A stretch of DNA of 64,000 nucleotides from Kaistia hirudinis (lineage in GTDB: Bacteria > Pseudomonadota > Alphaproteobacteria > Rhizobiales > Kaistiaceae), in the NCBI RefSeq assembly GCF_014196455.1, contig NZ_JACIDS010000001.1:806001-870000 (forward strand), given 5' to 3'. The notes under the pieces are model-generated. The model made no database searches and had not been told where the DNA came from. It worked only from the letters and a program-made list of their open reading frames with translations. Positions 62,811-64,000 of the stretch are shown piece by piece. A program made the position numbers and the translations under genes. The first letter of the stretch is position 1, and every line of letters starts with the position of its first letter.

Positions 62811-63842
62811 GTGAAGATCACCGAACAGGCTGCGATGGCTCTGGCCACGCAGCTCCTCATCCAGCGTAACGCATTGACGAATAACGCACCGGTGCAGGCG
62901 CGGCATTTGGTCGATGCCGAGATGAAGGGCCACCCTTCGCACGGGCTGCAGCGTCTGCCGCGCTTGCTGACCCGCATCGAGCGCGGTCTCGTCGATCCGA
63001 GGACGTCAGGACGAAGCCATTGGCGCTCTGCCTCGGTCCTGGAGGTCGATGGCCTGCGGGGGCTCGGTCCGGTTGTGGCGATGGCGGCGATCGAGCGTCT
63101 GCAGGAGCGCGCGGCGACGTCCGGCATTGCCCTCGCCGCGATCAGCAACAACAATCATCTCGGCATGCTCGCTTCCTATGTGGAGAGCATCGCCGCCGAG
63201 GGACGGATCGGCATCGCCATATCGTCGAGCGAGGCGCTGGTTCATCCCTATGGCGGCACCCGCGCCATGCTCGGCACCAATCCGATCGCCATCGCCGTTC
63301 CGACGGCCGGGCGGCCCCTGGTGCTCGATCTGGCGACCAGTACCGTCTCGATGGGCAAGATCCATCATCATGCCGCCATCGGACGGCCCATTCCCGAGGG
63401 CTGGGCGCGCGATGCCGAGGGGCGGCCGACGACCGACGCAGTCCGAGCGAAAGGCGGCGCCATCGCCCCCTTCGGCGGCGCCAAGGGCTATGGGCTCGGC
63501 ATCGCCGTCGAGCTTCTCGTGGCCGCGCTCACCGGAGCGGATCTCGCGCCGGACATCCGCGGAACGCTGGATGCCGAGGCCGTCTGCAACAAGGGCGACG
63601 TCCTGATCGTCATCGATACGGCGCGGTCGCCGGACCTTGCGCTGCGCCTCTCAGCCTATCTCGACGCCGTCCGCGCCTCCCCGCCCGCCGAGCCCGGCCA
63701 TCCCGTCTCCGTCCCCGGGGACGGAGCCGCCCGGCGCAGGGAGGCCACGCTGCAGGCCGGATTCGAGATCGATCCGGGCCTTCTCGACGAGCTCACCGCT
63801 CTCTCTCGCACCCCATCCTCTGTTCTCGAAGGACAAACATAG
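62811..63842 (+). CDS. Ldh2/malate dehydrogenase-family NAD(P)-dependent oxidoreductase
   Basis: This 343-residue protein belongs to the Ldh2 family (malate, lactate, ureidoglycolate, imine reductases), whose NAD(P) fold differs from classical dehydrogenases. Characteristic segments are MKGHPSHGLQRLPR, with the family's conserved histidine in SHG, NNNHLGMLASYVE, GTNPIAIAVPT, LDLATSTVSMGKI and PFGGAKGYGLGIAVELL. The start is a GTG at 62811. Divergent from the GntR/ABC operon and followed with a one-base overlap by an alcohol dehydrogenase, it probably oxidises the imported sugar acid or polyol. The substrate cannot be named. Confidence 0.88.
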   Translation: MKITEQAAMALATQLLIQRNALTNNAPVQARHLVDAEMKGHPSHGLQRLPRLLTRIERGLVDPRTSGRSHWRSASVLEVDGLRGLGPVVAMAAIERLQERAATSGIALAAISNNNHLGMLASYVESIAAEGRIGIAISSSEALVHPYGGTRAMLGTNPIAIAVPTAGRPLVLDLATSTVSMGKIHHHAAIGRPIPEGWARDAEGRPTTDAVRAKGGAIAPFGGAKGYGLGIAVELLVAALTGADLAPDIRGTLDAEAVCNKGDVLIVIDTARSPDLALRLSAYLDAVRASPPAEPGHPVSVPGDGAARRREATLQAGFEIDPGLLDELTALSRTPSSVLEGQT

Positions 63843-64000
63843 TGAGCCTGTTCGCTGCCCTGCGGCTTCCGCGCGAAATCCTGTTCGGCAAAGGGCAGCG
63901 CCATGCGCTCCCGACCGTGGCGGCACGGCTGGGCCGCCGGGCCCTGATCTGCACCGACTCGCGCTTCGCCGCGACCGACGTGTTCGCCGAGCTCGTGGCC
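63842..64000 (+). CDS. Iron-containing alcohol dehydrogenase, N-terminal part (runs off the window)
   Basis: The first 53 codons read VSLFAALRLPREILFGKGQR then HALPTVAARLGRRALICTDSRF. This is the N-terminal nucleotide-binding half of type III (iron-dependent) alcohol dehydrogenases, including maleylacetate reductases: the P-x-x-I/V-x-F/Y-G-x-G start followed by a first beta-alpha unit ending in T-D. The GTG at 63842 uses the last base of the Ldh2 stop, so the two are coupled. The iron ligands lie beyond the window edge. Confidence 0.85.
   Translation, partial: MSLFAALRLPREILFGKGQRHALPTVAARLGRRALICTDSRFAATDVFAELVA

Overview
The window is high-GC DNA with little intergenic space. The best fit is an alphaproteobacterium of the Hyphomicrobiales (Rhizobiales). 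The evidence is an alphaproteobacterial LexA box (GTTC-N7-GTTC), a rhizobial-type porin, the Brucella-like nikKMLQO nickel importer, the serS-surE-pcm-dipM and yajC-secD-secF-NDUFAF3/6-like gene orders, a DUF1127 gene followed by CCTCCTCCC stem-loops, and CUT2 sugar ABC operons. I see no rRNA, tRNA, CRISPR array, IS element or phage. It looks like ordinary chromosome with one large metabolic island.

Layout. 1-8.6 kb: 5' end of coaD, gyrA with a GFA-domain protein, an MBOAT/SGNH acyltransferase pair, MarC. 8.1-14.8 kb: a DNA-repair locus in which one SOS box lies between ssb-mug-like-TPR/GT-DUF2306 (minus) and uvrA (plus). 15-23 kb: a fucosyltransferase-like glycosyltransferase, a LOG-family hydrolase, a lipoprotein, a CUT2 sugar ABC operon and a secreted protein with a possible Cys-His-Asp triad. 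23.2-23.6 kb: a 50-residue DUF1127 protein whose 3' region forms three hairpins, each displaying the same anti-Shine-Dalgarno loop (CcsR or cuckoo RNA type). 23.6-41 kb: housekeeping genes trmFO, a B12/radical SAM enzyme, yajC-secDF with two complex-I-assembly-factor-like genes, dipM-pcm-surE-serS, a stand-alone LigD polymerase domain, a porin and a LysR regulator.

41.6-54.1 kb is a nitrogen and nickel island read in one direction: a perfect NikR operator, nikKMLQO, ureABC, two crcB fluoride-channel genes, ureEFGD, a urea transporter and an ammonium transporter. Urea enters through the UT-family channel, nickel through the ECF importer, UreDEFG load the urease, and Amt can recover ammonia. 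The crcB pair sits between the urease structural and accessory genes. Fluoride inhibits the nickel centre of urease, so this placement suggests protection of the enzyme.

54.2-64 kb: an SLC13-like permease, an AspT-family exchanger overlapping the remnant of a potassium channel, a DJ-1/PfpI protein, and a GntR-controlled CUT2 sugar ABC operon. The ABC operon is divergent from an Ldh2-type dehydrogenase and the start of an iron-containing alcohol dehydrogenase, with a perfect 12-bp palindrome between them. Points most worth a second look are the cuckoo-type RNA, crcB inside the urease operon, a SerRS with a compositionally odd insertion of about 50 residues, a divergent uracil-DNA-glycosylase active site in an SOS operon, and GyrA with both quinolone-determining positions replaced.
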